A DNA stretch of 64,000 nt. Origin: Lepidonotus clava (taxonomy: Eukaryota > Annelida > Polychaeta > Phyllodocida > Polynoidae). The stretch is taken from NCBI GenBank assembly GCA_936440205.1, contig OW387148.1:17663961-17727960 (forward strand). Direction: 5' to 3'. Numbering within the stretch: position 1 is the first letter of the stretch; each line of letters begins with the position of its first letter. Of this stretch, positions 39,101-51,404 are shown one piece after another. Position numbers and translations under genes: made by a program. Below the pieces are notes generated by a model. It searched no databases, was not told the origin of the DNA, and saw nothing but the letters and a program-made list of their open reading frames with translations.

Positions 39101-39670
39101 TTGTTTTTGTTTCATGTTTGGACCATTAGAGATATTCGTGTATCTGAATTATGGATCTGAATTGTGCCGTGTTTATAGTGTAGTGTTTAGGTAATGTTGG
39201 AAAGAAGAATATTGTTCATATCAAATAACATGCACAGCACCCCTAAAGTATTATTCAGTCAACGAAATGGACATAATGAGAAATGTGAGCATGAAAAGTT
39301 GACGAAGAAACAAGTATAATGTATTGAAAGCAACAAATTGATTCAGAAGCATTTAAAGATTGATGTTACTGTTTTAGTTAGTTTTATCTGGATGTAGTGC
39401 CAATTACTCCAAAGTACCAACACCTGGAAAGAATCAGCCTACTATCATTTTTGCATGCAAGAATCGACAAATCTGATATTCACTTGTCTTACAACTCATT
39501 CTAAAATCGTATTGTCATGAGCACTTCTGTGGTTACTATCAGAACACATGTCTGTCTTTTTGTAACTGATTCCAAAAGGTTGAAAAATAAGCATGCATGT
39601 ATACTCTTGGAATTGACTCTAACACCTGAATGTCGATGGATTAAGATATATCAAAGCTGGATGGACTTAC

Positions 39671-39826
39671 CCTACTGCCCTTTTCTCCTATACACTTGCA
39701 GCCTCCATTCTGGGTGCACCCTCCGCACTGGGGAATGCCTCGACTGTCTGGTTCCCGACCAAAGCCGGGGTCCACGGGCTGGTTAAAACGGTCTAACTCC
39801 TCTCCCCGGAATGGCGAGTGTGCTTG
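39671..39826 (-). CDS. Col4a2-like: Collagen IV alpha-2-like, exon 3 (7S amino-terminal domain)
   Basis: A 156 bp exon (52 codons, phase 0 at both ends) with acceptor ttacctttcag and donor gtaagt on the minus strand. About 33 polar, Pro- and Arg-rich residues (starting QAHSPFRGEE, including NQPVDPGFG) precede the cysteine block CGGCTQNGGCKC, followed by IGEKGSR. Predicted cysteines are C66, C69, C75 and C77 (C-x2-C-x5-C-x-C). Four cysteines just before the first Gly-X-Y triplets are the hallmark of the type IV collagen 7S domain, where four protomers are cross-linked through disulfides and lysine-derived bonds. The Gly-Gly-Cys-x-Cys core and the following EKGxRG resemble vertebrate alpha-2 chains (GGCQC then EKGGRG) more than alpha-1 (GKCDC). 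The non-collagenous extension before the first cysteine also fits alpha-2. The class assignment rests on this short stretch; membership of the family is secure. Confidence 0.93.
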
Positions 39827-40278
39827 CTGAAAGGTAAGGGATAAGGAATTAGATGCATAGTAAATATGGATACGTTCATTCAGCCCTTTCCAATATTGAG
39901 GACACCATTAGGGCTGGACAAAATATGAAAGATGACAACCATTGAGACTATGAAACAAGAAACATATACTATTCTGTTCCAATAATCAAATACTATATAA
40001 AAAAGTTGAACAGGTAATCTTAATCATTCTGATCAGGGTGGCTAAATAATCAAACAGCTGTGTCCCAGAGCAACCAAACATTATAACAGACCATCGGGGA
40101 GATATGGTTATTACACGTGTTACGTTTTTTTTCCCTATATACATTATATGGGAACTAAACATTTACAATATAGCAATATTTAATAATGAATTTCTCTAAT
40201 CTCACATAAGCTGAGATTGGCTTTATCACATGGCATGTAGGGTGAGAAGGCTACTATGCAGAAACCATTTGCTTCAAG

Positions 40279-40321
40279 CATTGAAAAAAAATCATCAAGC
40301 CTTGATGATTTCTTTTCAATG
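40279..40321. repeat. 43 bp near-perfect palindrome
   Basis: CATTGAAAAAAAATCATCAA and its inverse flank a very small centre, with a single mismatch in a 21 bp arm. There is essentially no loop, so it can form a cruciform but does not look like a microRNA hairpin. Confidence 0.85.
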
Positions 40322-41365
40322 TATCAGATTATACAGTAATTGTAGAAAAACGAGAAACCATATACTCTTAACCTAAAGGAATGAAACATATAGTTGATAT
40401 GCATATACATATTATATAAAAGAAACTGTTCTTCTTACGAAAAGAAGACAATTATAACGATATAAGTTTCCTTCATGTGTTTCAGATTAACAATAAGCCC
40501 CTAAAATTAATCAGTTAAGTGCCATGACACATGTCAAACCAGCCAGCATTATATCGCTAATACGCCAAATCTAAGATTACGTACGGATTACGCCATACAT
40601 CGCACACACTGTCAATAAGAAAGGCTTCCTCTCATCGTTAGAGGTCCAGGCAGATAAGACCAAAGATTTGCCACTAGACATGTCGCGGCTTGGCCCATTA
40701 GCTTATCAGTGCAGACAGTAAGCTGCCGTAGGTCTGTGAGCATTGATACAGTGAAGGGTCCATGTTGTAGGTTGCTGGGCATGACCATTTAGTACACAGG
40801 CCACCCTCCATAATCCTAGAAAATCAGTTATTCAGTATTATATCTACAGGTATTTTGTATCACAGCATAGATCATTGAGTATTGCCTTAAAAGCTGGGGA
40901 TACTGCCTTGCAATGTGTATGGAACCGACATGTTCATGGTCCTTTTCTACTGTGTTTCTCGGTCTGAAGCATTATGATGAACTTGAATAATAATTTATTT
41001 GTCAATTGTGACAAATGTTTTCAGTATTGTGACACATATGTCCAGACTAAACCACGCACTCTGCATTTGGCACACGGATTGGAAATGGCAAACACCACAA
41101 TCCTGACCGTTCTATTCTGCTTCTCATAAAGTCCCCTTTCTTTGAGTGAGCAATATTCACATATAGGCCTACTTAGGTGAAACTATCATCACTGAACCAC
41201 TCTAAAGATTTGGGAGAATCTAAAAAATTAATTCCAGGCAGAGTCTTTTCCTCATGAAACTTACAAGTTCAACTTCTTTACCAGTCTGGTCTTTATGATA
41301 ATTGGCACCAATTTGCTCTGAACAACCCAACTAACCCTCTGTAGGGCTGTCTTCACAGTTCATCA

Positions 41366-41379
41366 GTCACCATGGTAAC
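41366..41379. promoter_or_regulatory. RFX X-box-like motif
   Basis: GTCACCATGGTAAC fits the RYYRCCATGGYRAC pattern. It lies 2.3 kb upstream of the candidate nested exon on that exon's strand. Confidence 0.5.
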
Positions 41380-41510
41380 ATGAGCCTAATCACAACCACA
41401 GACGGGACGCTGGAAGTCACAACCAGCTTCCGGTAGACCCTGGGGAAAAAGGGCGACAAAAAGATCTGTAATAATTGTGACTGGGTTGTATCGGGTTACC
41501 CCAGACTGTT

Positions 41511-41527
41511 ACTGCCCTCTGGCGTCG
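41511..41527 (-). promoter_or_regulatory. CTCF-like core
   Basis: The inverse reads CGACGCCAGAGGGCAGT, the CCAGAGGGCAG form of the core. Confidence 0.45.
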
Positions 41528-42178
41528 TGATCCCAAGGCGTGGGAGGGAAAGGTTCTCCCTTTCTGGAATTCCCGAAAGCCATTAAATGAAATATAAATC
41601 CTCCTTAAATCTTTACATGACTAGGAGTGGGCATTGTTTAAAAAAGGATTGGTATCCGCAGGAACCCCGACAATCCTAGACTTATTCTTTAGAGATTCAC
41701 TTAATGTGACACAAAACACAACACATAGGAAACAACATCTGTGTCTTTGCTATTGCAAGACTCCTGTTAATTCCAAATCCTCCAATTATTATTGAACGTT
41801 TCATGACCAATGCATAGAAAATGGCTTACCTATACTAGCTTTTAAAAAAATATATTTACAGCACCAGAATACATAAAGCTGAGGAAACACATCCTGATTT
41901 TGCAAATGATGATCAGAAGATCAGAAAGAGAATTCTTAGCCTACTAATACACATGTTACAAAATCAAATGAGATAAAAAATCAAGGGTATCTATCATGAT
42001 CTGCAATACTCTTGAGTTATATAGCAAGTTCCCAATCAGCTCGGCATCGCATAAGTGGTTCTCACAGTCCCAATGAAACAGAGACAACTTGGTTGACACA
42101 AATGTCAAAGCTAAGTAGTCTGAGACCACCAAGACGAGCTCCTCGACCCCCAGAGACAGGACGGGCTCCTTCCGCCCT

Positions 42179-42215
42179 GAGCAGCTCACGCCCTGACCCA
42201 CCGGGCGAGCTGCTC
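42179..42215. promoter_or_regulatory. Inverted GAGCAGCTC pair
   Basis: GAGCAGCTC at 42179 faces its inverse at 42207 across 19 bp, in a GC-rich island of intron 2. Confidence 0.45.
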
Positions 42216-43713
42216 GGTACCAGGCTCGGCAGGACTCGGCCACCGTCGGAAACAGCCATGTCCCTGACAGGGGAGGGTCACGACACGAGCTGTGGCCCTG
42301 GCAGGTTAAGAAACTCGTGTATGGAAGATGTAAACTTGTCATACTGTTACAGGCTAATGACCTGTGAATGATTCTATTTGCATCCGTTCCTTTTGCTAGA
42401 TCATGTGTATGTGTTGTGACCAGTACTTTTAAGCATACCTTTATCCTTGGGGGGACAGGCTATACTGGCCTATTATAGACTAAAGCTATATCACTTTTTA
42501 CCATTAATGTACTTTTAATCATAAAATACTTCCACATATACGTGCACGGACATATGTGTACCAATATTAACAATTAGCCAAAATATCTGCAATATGTCCC
42601 TCAGTTATAATTGTAGTTTATTCTTAGGTACAGGTTCATCCCATCCTCTTACTTTATTCTCACGCCCATTAAATGTCTACGAAACTCTAAGAAAAGTATG
42701 AATGAGTCTATAGGACCTTGTGTGGAACCTTTGTAGTGATCTTGTTTCTGTCCAAAGGTTTCAAGTATACAGTCTTTAGGTTTCAAGTACACAATCGATA
42801 CAGTTTTTTGAAACAGACGACACCAGACGGAACACTGAGAACAGAGATAAGCCTTCAGGGCGAACCCAATCTCTTAGCCATCGATTGAGCCACTCGCAGC
42901 TCATTGACCCCTTTAGGAGCCAGTCAGGTCAGCACTCACAGAGGTGGGTTTATGTCTGCGGTGGGTGCTGGTCCGGCCGGTCTAGGCCTTTCTCCAGGTC
43001 AGTGGTGGGAGGCCCACGAGGGGTCAGTGGGTGCGCCACATATCAGTTGCCAGAAGCTGGGGGGGACTGATACCCTGCAAGGTCTGGAGGAGGCCCGCCC
43101 CGTTCCCTTTTCCTCCACGGTCTACACCCAATCCGGGGCAGGCCCCCTCTGTATCGGCTAGATGAAAGACGCGGGTGCAACTGCTATTTGTCCGACTCTT
43201 TTTGTCTGTGTGATTCTAGCATCAAGGTCTCAGATGTCGCTGATACCCGTCTAATGGATGGCAGCGTTTCCGAGGAAAAACGTGTTTACAAGTGTTGTTC
43301 TTGGTCCTTATCTAATGACAAGTGCAGAAAAAATAGTTTCTTTCTATAGATCCTTGGCTTTTTCATACTTTCCCATTTAAAATGATATATGCAAGTACAT
43401 GAACGGGTAAATAAGGTAGGTCATATATAATCATTTGGGGAAGAAAGGACATGGCATTATGTATGCGCTTGGCAAATATGTAAATACATGTACATGTGTA
43501 TATGTCCCATTTTACTCTTGCTTTGATAGATTACTGCTTGTCAGAATAAGGAATATCATTGGATTTGTGATAATCCTAAACACTTGTAGGCCTAATCCCA
43601 ATCAACTCAGGAGGAGAAGGTAGCTGGGTTGGTGAAAGCCTATGGATATCAGAATAGATGGGGAGCAAGGTGTGAGTTGATATCACTAACACAATGCCCC
43701 CTGACCAGGTCAG

Positions 43714-43961
43714 GCACCTATATACAAAGGAGTCCCCATGCCCTACCGGGGCCAGCTAGACTCAAACCTAGATTCTACAACCACAGAACACTTCAAACAA
43801 ATCTACAAGTCAGTCATGGACCAACGGGATTGGGTCAAGGCTACGCAAAGAGTCGGCAAGGTCAAGAGATTCTTTGGGAGAGTGATCACCACAAATCCGA
43901 CCACGCCCTGGTGGTTGGAAGTGGAATTACTACAAGCAGACGACAGTTATCAGACATCGAG
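43714..43961 (+). CDS. Candidate exon of an unknown nested gene
   Basis: A possible internal exon inside intron 2 of the collagen gene, on the opposite strand. It is open from an acceptor-like ccaggtcag to a good donor (GAG then gtgagg). It reads APIYKGVPMPYRG and continues to EHFKQIYKSVMDQRDWVK, then GKVKRFFG and a TTPWWLEVELL segment. Synonymous positions favour C and G, and the residue mix (amphipathic, rich in K, V, W and F) looks more like protein than the surrounding reading frames. I do not recognise the family. The weak pyrimidine tract and the lack of a partner exon keep confidence low. An X-box-like palindrome (41366-41379) and a CTCF-like core (41511-41527) lie upstream on its 5' side, which would suit a separately regulated nested gene. 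Confidence 0.3.
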
Positions 43962-45284
43962 GTGAGGTGAATGTGCACGTGATTTTACGGCGAATGAACG
44001 CGGGCCTCGTCAAACTGCCATGACGTACATGCCCCGCGAGCCGCGCATGCGCGTGTCAGCGACCTTGACCTGTGACACGACGCTACGAGATAACCTCTGA
44101 CCTTTGACACAGCGAGAAAACAGACAAGGTCAGCCCTTTGGGGGGCTGGGGATGGGTGCTGTCGACTCCACGACGGTCAGTGAAGACATACGGCATGGTG
44201 AACGGCCCAACCTGATGGTCAAGGAACGTCAACAGCATGTAAGACATTGATATTGATAGGCCGACGACGGAAAGCTTCAGTCTGCACGTGGGGGACGGCG
44301 TCGTATGTATGTCAGACACATATGATATTGGAGGCTAACTAACCTCTGTGGGTTGTCCCACAGTCTCCGAGCTTTTTAGTGGTCTCCTCTTACAGTCCCA
44401 TGAACCCCTTGTTTTTTGTTTTCCAAGAAAACTCTGCGACGAAATGTTATAAAGAAATGTCTACTCATTTATCCTCGTTTGCTTGTCGTCAAAGATTTCA
44501 ACGTCCTCGTGTTCCTGTCTTTCACTGTCCAAATGTAGCTCGGGATAAGAATCATCTCATTGATTTATAGTTGATAAAATGTTCACTGGTCAAAATTACA
44601 ATTAGGCCTATAGCCTTAAGAAACGTCTAATACATCCCTTAGAACATCACTTCATGGGGTATTCAGGAAAGCATACCATAGCTATTCATTTTTCTAATTG
44701 TGTATTCGTCATTTCGACCCGTCCGAGACCGCCTGTCGTTTTCTCTTGGGGTTTCTTTCTATTCACCCATTGTTGAATCATGTAATACGTTTCAAACAAT
44801 AACCCAAAATTTTAGTAAATCGCTGCGTTTGGTTTGGTTGTGTGTGAATAGTTCTGACTTCTATTCCACTATTACTCTAAACAACGTCAATTGAAGGTTT
44901 GCAAATTTGGCATTTCCTTGGACATTTGAGGAATCTGCAGTCGGTTAGAATAAAGGAAAACAGATCATGTCCGTATGTAGATGACCATCCCGACGCATTA
45001 GTGTAGATATGTACATACATGGTCGGCCAGGATGCCCACCTGCTGAGGTACTACCAACCCCCCACTCCATGCCCAAAATTCCCCGGACACATGTGCCAGA
45101 GAAAACCCCCGCGTTATGATATGTGGGAGCTGGTCAGTGAGTTTTAACGGCTGGTTGGTGGATATGTTGTCTGGCGTCTCGGCTTTTTTTTGGTGGTTTG
45201 GTCCTTGCTAAATGATGACCGCACTTCTTTATCATATCTCTGGCCATTCAAAGCACTGTAGGCCCTATGTCAGTAATTTGTGGA

Positions 45285-45893
45285 CAGCTGAGGGGAAAGG
45301 GTACTCCGTACGGGATTTGGTATTAAATTGATGTTGTAGAGCATGTTCTTAGCTTTCAAATAATATCAAGCATGTCCAAATCCGACCATTATTAAGGAAG
45401 CTATGGGCCCTTAAACCTAACACTGTCAGGATAGCGGAAAATGAGGAAAACCTTAATTTTCTTATGCTTTTGGAGATTTTGCATAAATTATCATTAATTA
45501 TCATAATTGTGAATAAATATTAAAAAACACAATTTTATTCATTATTTTCTAACCAGAAATGATAAATGCATTCTGTTTTCAATGTAGAGACCAGAAAATG
45601 ATAGTTTCTCATAGTTAATACAATTTTATGAAAATCTCATGAATTTTAGTTTCCATGGCAACCAAATAGAATGAATTCAGTGAATTACCCATATTAAAAC
45701 GTTCCATTGACATTCCAAATATGTGAAGATTCCATCATATTGGAATGTTTTAGATATGAGAAATGAATTCTTCACAAAAAGTTGGTTTTAGAGTAAATTA
45801 TCACTATTTTTCATAAATCTACTCATATCTCCTTAAATATTAAGTTTAGGACAGCAAATGTGGAAACCTCGGAGTACCCTTTCCCCTCGGCTG
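45285..45893. mobile_element. MITE-like element, about 609 bp
   Basis: Terminal inverted repeats of about 24 bp: CAGCTGAGGGGAAAGGGTAC then TCCG on the left, and on the right the inverse of CAGCCGAGGGGAAAGGGTAC then TCCG, with one mismatch. The interior is AT-rich with no coding frame. No clear target-site duplication is visible. It carries an X-box-like palindrome (45649-45662). A non-autonomous DNA transposon is the best reading. Confidence 0.72.
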
Positions 45894-48800
45894 GTCACAT
45901 TTATTGGTTTTCCCACCGTTATATTGATGAATAACGTTATAATGTTGAATAACCGTGTTTGTACATTCAACATTTTTCATAAGGAAAATGGAACCACATA
46001 GTTGAAGGTCAAAGTGGGATTGATCAACAACAGCCTCTTCAAAGGCATGCCATCAGCAATAGCGAAATCCCAATAACAGACAGTATATTTACTGTATAAG
46101 CACATCTCTGTGAACACCAATATCAGATAGCGCATTCGAACGGTGACGTCACAGTCTCGCCGAAGTGTTTAGCATAAACAAGCCGTGCTCTCGCGCGATC
46201 TCCCTTAGGTCACGTGACAATAGGGCGTCTGTGCGTCCTTGACCTGCATCTGCGGCTCCTGTAGGTGGCGCTGTGAGCGGTCCTTGACCAGCAAAACGTG
46301 CGGCCAACGTGTTGGGGTAAATACGACACCCCGGGGGGTAAGGGGGGTGTTCCCACAGCAACGACCCACCCACCGGCATATCTAATCTGATGGGACAAAC
46401 CATGAAGACTAGAGGATAGATAAACCTACCATAGTCCATTTGCAGGGTTCACTTTTGATGGACATCCAACCGTTTAGGCCTGGTTGGGTCTCGACAGCCC
46501 CAACAATATCTATGATTTAGAGCAATTCTAGGATATTCCAATGGCATTAGAATCATATAGTTTTCTATTTGATTTTCTACCTCTTGAAGGACAACTGTGA
46601 CGTCCAGTTTCCAATAGTTCATATATAACTCATAACCTTAATGTAAATATACGTAGGCCCTTAGTATGTATAATGAACAAAGTATGACAAACAGGAGACC
46701 AAATAGGTCGACATACGTAGAGAAGTATCTGAGATAAGTAATCAATGATTGGTCTCAATTTCCTGTCTATGACTATACAATCAAGGGATCAAGCGGAGGG
46801 TGGGGGTTAACGTGCGTGTAGGCGTGCCAGGACTTCCGGTACACGCGCCAGGTATGTCCGGGGTGTTGGTCCAATAAAGGTGTAATGTGAGATTAACACC
46901 CAGGTCAAGCTGCTGAAATACCTCATACTTCTTCATCATGTGTGGGAGAATTCGAAATACCCAGACCCATGGTGATCTTAACTAATCCCAGCATATATCC
47001 ACCGATCGGAATATACATGCAAAGCTGAGCACATTATTGTACTGCTACATGCGTTATGTATTAGTTCTGTTTTGAGTATTGTGCATGTGTCCTTTAGTTG
47101 CCCTTACTCAACTTCTTACTCAATGTCTAACATCAAGAGGTTAGACATAGCATTGCCCATGTATATGCCATTCGTATAATCTATTAACATGGTTTGAATA
47201 TTTTTCATATGATATTTCATCTATCCAAAAGATACATAGATTCCTTTGTGATTCCTATCGTTATATCTGCAGAATATGCCAATATAAGCATTCAGATGCA
47301 GGAGTTACAAGAACCACATCTGGGAACATAAAATCTAATAAGAAAAGACATAACGTGTATGAAGCGGTATGAACCACGGTCTCTGAAGAAAGTATATATC
47401 AAGTGAAAAAATCTATGAAACGTTCTCTGGGGGATATCATTTCTATGTTCAAGACTGGGGCAAAACACCGCCCTGCGGCTTGTCCATGTCTAAGAAATCC
47501 AGTGAAAATAAGCTCACTTCTAAGGGAATTTCAAATTCCCAGGCCTGCAGGCCGGCGGCCGTGCAGTGACCCAGTTCACCCTCAGACATCACCCCTGGGC
47601 CCTGGTGGCGGGCGCCGGAATCAGGCCTGAGTGGCCAAGATCCATCTTGGCACTTGGGTCTGATATTCCCATTTGAAAATTCCAGGATCACATATCGGCT
47701 ATCTCATGGCCACCCCCCACCCGGCCGCCCTGCCCTCCCCAAGGGTGGGATCCAGCCAAACGTCCCAAACCTCCCACGTATTGAGGTCGACTATGCAGAT
47801 AAAAATGCCTCAACAAATTTAAAATGCAATTGTCGGAACCTACGAACGCCTTTGCCATGAGATCCTTAACATTAGATTAATATTTGGGTGTGTAAGCTTT
47901 AGAATCCACGTGTTTTGTTGGTTTTTAATTCAAGGAGTATTTCTGTCTGAATTTCCCCCGCTGTTCAATTTATAACTAAAACCAACATTGACCATGTCTG
48001 GGGGTCAGGGGTGGCGGGTTTGGGGCTCAGAGGTCGTGACCCCTGGGTCATCTACCCGCTGATGTTATCCCATTTGGGAGCGATTCACGTGGGGCGGGAG
48101 GCGGATCGAGTGTGGTGCCTTTCAGCAGCCCGATCTCTGCGCCGACGGGGGGAGATTGACACCTACCGCATGTGTGAGGCAAGCAGGATCACTCTCCAAG
48201 CAGATCCAGCCTGTGTGGGTGCATATGGCTACCTAATCATGTTGTACATGAGACCTGCCTAACCAACCCAGGAGAAGAATTGTGACAAGCGATTTCTGAT
48301 TTATCGTTCAACACATGGTGTCCAGACATGAACCTTGAAATTTAATTGAACTACACAAATTTTAGATGCTCATCTGGAAATAGACCAGGCTGCCTACAGG
48401 TCTACAAACATTATGACGGTCTTGTTATAAGTGCCATCTAAATTATTTTGTATAATTCTCCACAATTATCAGCCTGAAAGGGTTGAAATAGCTACTATCT
48501 CCTAAGATAACCAAAGCATGTAGTTACCTTTTTTGAGATATTTGTATATGACCAAGTTTGCAACTTTCAGGCAAAGTTTCTTCAAACATTGAGGTAATAC
48601 TTAACCTTTTTCATAATATTGGAAAAAATCTATAATTTGAAATGAAAGAAATGATAAATAAAACATGTTTGTACTCTGGATGTATGTCTACTGCATTTGA
48701 GCTTCATCCACGCCATAAAGATTACATATAACATAACATGTAATTAAAAAATTCGTGAATGCCATTGGTAGCACGACAAGGTTACAAAAAGTAATTTGTT

Positions 48801-49418
48801 TAATTGTAAAAAGGGTGGACTTGAAATAAATAATCTCTTCCATTGAAACTGGAATAAAACCTTTGCTGGAAACCTTTCTAGAGAATGACTGCCTTCTCCT
48901 CTTATCAAAAAATACTTTGTCACACTGATTGGCACGTGGCTACATGTGGAGTATTTCAAATAAAAGAAACCTGACAAATTACTTTAACAATCTTCCAGTC
49001 TTCTCTTAAGTATTCAAGCCAGTCAACTCATTGAATATACACAAAACATACCCAAAAGAAAAGTATGAGCGATGGTTAAACAAACCAGCATGAAACCCTC
49101 ACGTTTTCTGTCATTGTTTGGTTTAGGACAATGGCCATTGGTTGGGCAAATTATTTATCTTAGCATAAAACTGATGCGTTTCTCAACGAGGACAGGAAAT
49201 TCGAATGGCAGTCGAGCACAAATTGCAGACTTTAGTTTCTGAATTTTTGTCTAAAATCGGGATCACCCCAGTCGGTGCAAACATGCATTATACATGTACA
49301 TGTAAGTAAAATTACTGATGTTTGTGAACGGGCTATCCTTTAATTGGGTCTGAGCAACAGTATCAGTGCACACTTTACAACTTTCAAGATGATTTGAACT
49401 ACTCATCTTCGGAAGTAA

Positions 49419-49501
49419 GTCTGTTTGTCAAAAAATTAACTGTTAACTCTTTCTTAATAGTCTGTTAGTCAAGAAATTGACTGCTTACTCTTTCTAAATA
49501 T
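49419..49501. repeat. Two-copy 41 bp tandem repeat
   Basis: Units start GTCTGTTTGTCAA (49419) and GTCTGTTAGTCAA (49460) and both end CTCTTTCTWAATA. Confidence 0.82.
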
Positions 49502-50157
49502 AAAACCAAATACATTTGCTACTGGGAAACTTTGACCCCTTATTTGATTGCCAACTGAGGCCTTTTAGAAGTAAGGTCTGCAGCCACCAACTGTTACATC
49601 TTGGATCAAATCTTATGCCGAGGAGCAATGAATTATGCCTTGGTCGCCACGGTGTGCTCGCTACAAAGACTGTCCCAGATTTCTCAGGTTGCTCGTCAAC
49701 CCTTCTCCGTTTACAGGAGGCGACCTCCGCCTGCCCCTCCCCGCCCTCCCCGCCCCAGGTTGTGTTTTGTATCATTCTGTGCCCGGGCCAGAGGCATAAA
49801 TCTCCGGTTTTATACAGCGGGAATAAACAAACCCGGCCAGTGGGGCCTTCATCCCACCTCCTCGGGAGATTAGAACATGGCGATCAGGGCCTTGTGGAGG
49901 GGGGAATGGGGGGTTCTCGCTGGGATCCAGCGTCCCGCAAATAAACAGGCAGCATCTTGCCGGGTGCCGCCGGCGCTGGTTACGTCGACTTGATATCAGT
50001 GGGCTGTCTGTAACTTCACTGACCAGCCCTGATGGTGTGACCGGTCTCACACCTACAGGGCACCGGCTACTTCCTCGGCATAAAATATGAGATGGACGGG
50101 TTGCAACAATATAACAAAGCTGAAGGTAAAGATACCCAGTGGAAGTTTTAGGAGGAA

Positions 50158-50420
50158 AGCCTGGGACGGATCCAGGACTTAGAGGTTAAGGGGGCAGCAT
50201 AAAGGTAAAAAAAACTCGCAAGTGTACAGTATTTCCATTTTTTGAATAGTTGCAGTCCCCAAATAAAGGGGATGGGACGAGACCAGGACCAGGGATCCAG
50301 GACTTTTGAGGAGGGACCAGCGTAAAGGGTAAAGGCTTTGTACAAAAAAGCACGCACGTGTACAGTATTTCCATCTTTTTGACTATAGTTGCTGCCCCCA
50401 AATAAAGGGGATGGGATGGG
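50158..50420. repeat. Two-copy repeat of about 130 bp
   Basis: Two diverged direct copies, each beginning near GGGATCCAGGACTT-like sequence, passing through GTGTACAGTATTTCCAT, and ending CCCCAAATAAAGGGGATGGG. The ends resemble the GGATCC-containing termini of small DNA elements, so a nested MITE-like origin is possible. Confidence 0.78.
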
Positions 50421-51387
50421 ACCTGGATCCGCCGCCTGGGGAATTGCAATTCATTATCTAAAACTGTCATAAGTCAATATGTTTATATGCCCTACTAATT
50501 TTGCAAATCATAAAGCCAGGTCTGCTGTGAAATACGCAAGTCATAGGCAATTGTTCAAGTTTGCACTCATTATTCAACTGTATCTTTGTTATATTACAGC
50601 GCAAGAGAAGGTGTTATGGTTCAGCCTCCACAAACCACCATCACCCCATCAGACCACCCTCACAGGCGCCATGACCACAGAGTCTGTAGGAAATACTTAA
50701 AGGTCCCCTCTGGTGGGCCCCTGTACTTCCTGTGCCAATCACGACCCGTGCTCAGAATCAGGGTTAGAATGGCATCTTTCCAACCACAGTGTTTTACCCC
50801 ATACTGTAATGATATTGGATGGTCTGTTCGCTAAAAGACGTTTCCATGTACGATCACTCTGTAGACATCTGATTCTCTTTTTTTTTTTAGATCTCAGACA
50901 GTGTGACGTTGATTGTTAAACGTACATCACAAATACGAGACAACTTCCGGTTCTAAGATAGAAACCGCAAACTACTCCTTTCATCAAAACACATACAGCA
51001 CTGCAGTGATGCATTCTTATATATGTCTATGATTGTACATGCACAATAATATTACATACTTCCCAGGGTATGAATTTCAGTGGCTCTAGTTCTCACACAT
51101 TTATCAAGAGGAAACCAAACAAGTTAACTTTAAAGGAAAGACGGCACATCGGGATTTTAACCCCAGACTATAAACCAGTCCTTTCCCGTTTACTGCCCGC
51201 CAGACGAAAATCCCTTCCGTCTGCCGGCCGCCATTAGACATGTGGTCTCGTTGGATCTCGCTTGCTATCACGTGACCCCTAGTTCGGCCCGCCCCCGCCT
51301 GGGGCCAGCACTAGGTGTGTGAGCTGACCGACCGGTTATAATACAATTTCCCCCGGAATGAGGCGGTTTTACCGACAGGAATGTATC

Positions 51388-51404
51388 GACCCCCTGGTGG
51401 CGGG
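51388..51404 (-). promoter_or_regulatory. CTCF-like core
   Basis: The inverse reads CCCGCCACCAGGGGGTC, a close match to the core. Confidence 0.5.

Larger units (their letters stand above)
2532..39670 (-). other. Intron 3 of the alpha-2-like gene (37.1 kb)
   Basis: A phase 0 intron separating the 7S exon from the first triple-helix exon. I searched it for further Gly-X-Y exons on the minus strand and found none. It carries the large minisatellite, several smaller tandem repeats, MITE-like elements, the main GAGCAGCTC clusters and six CTCF-like cores. In 5.0-8.1, 15.5-18.8, 33.3-39.6 kb and other unlisted parts I see only unique non-coding sequence apart from the single motifs listed. Confidence 0.75.
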
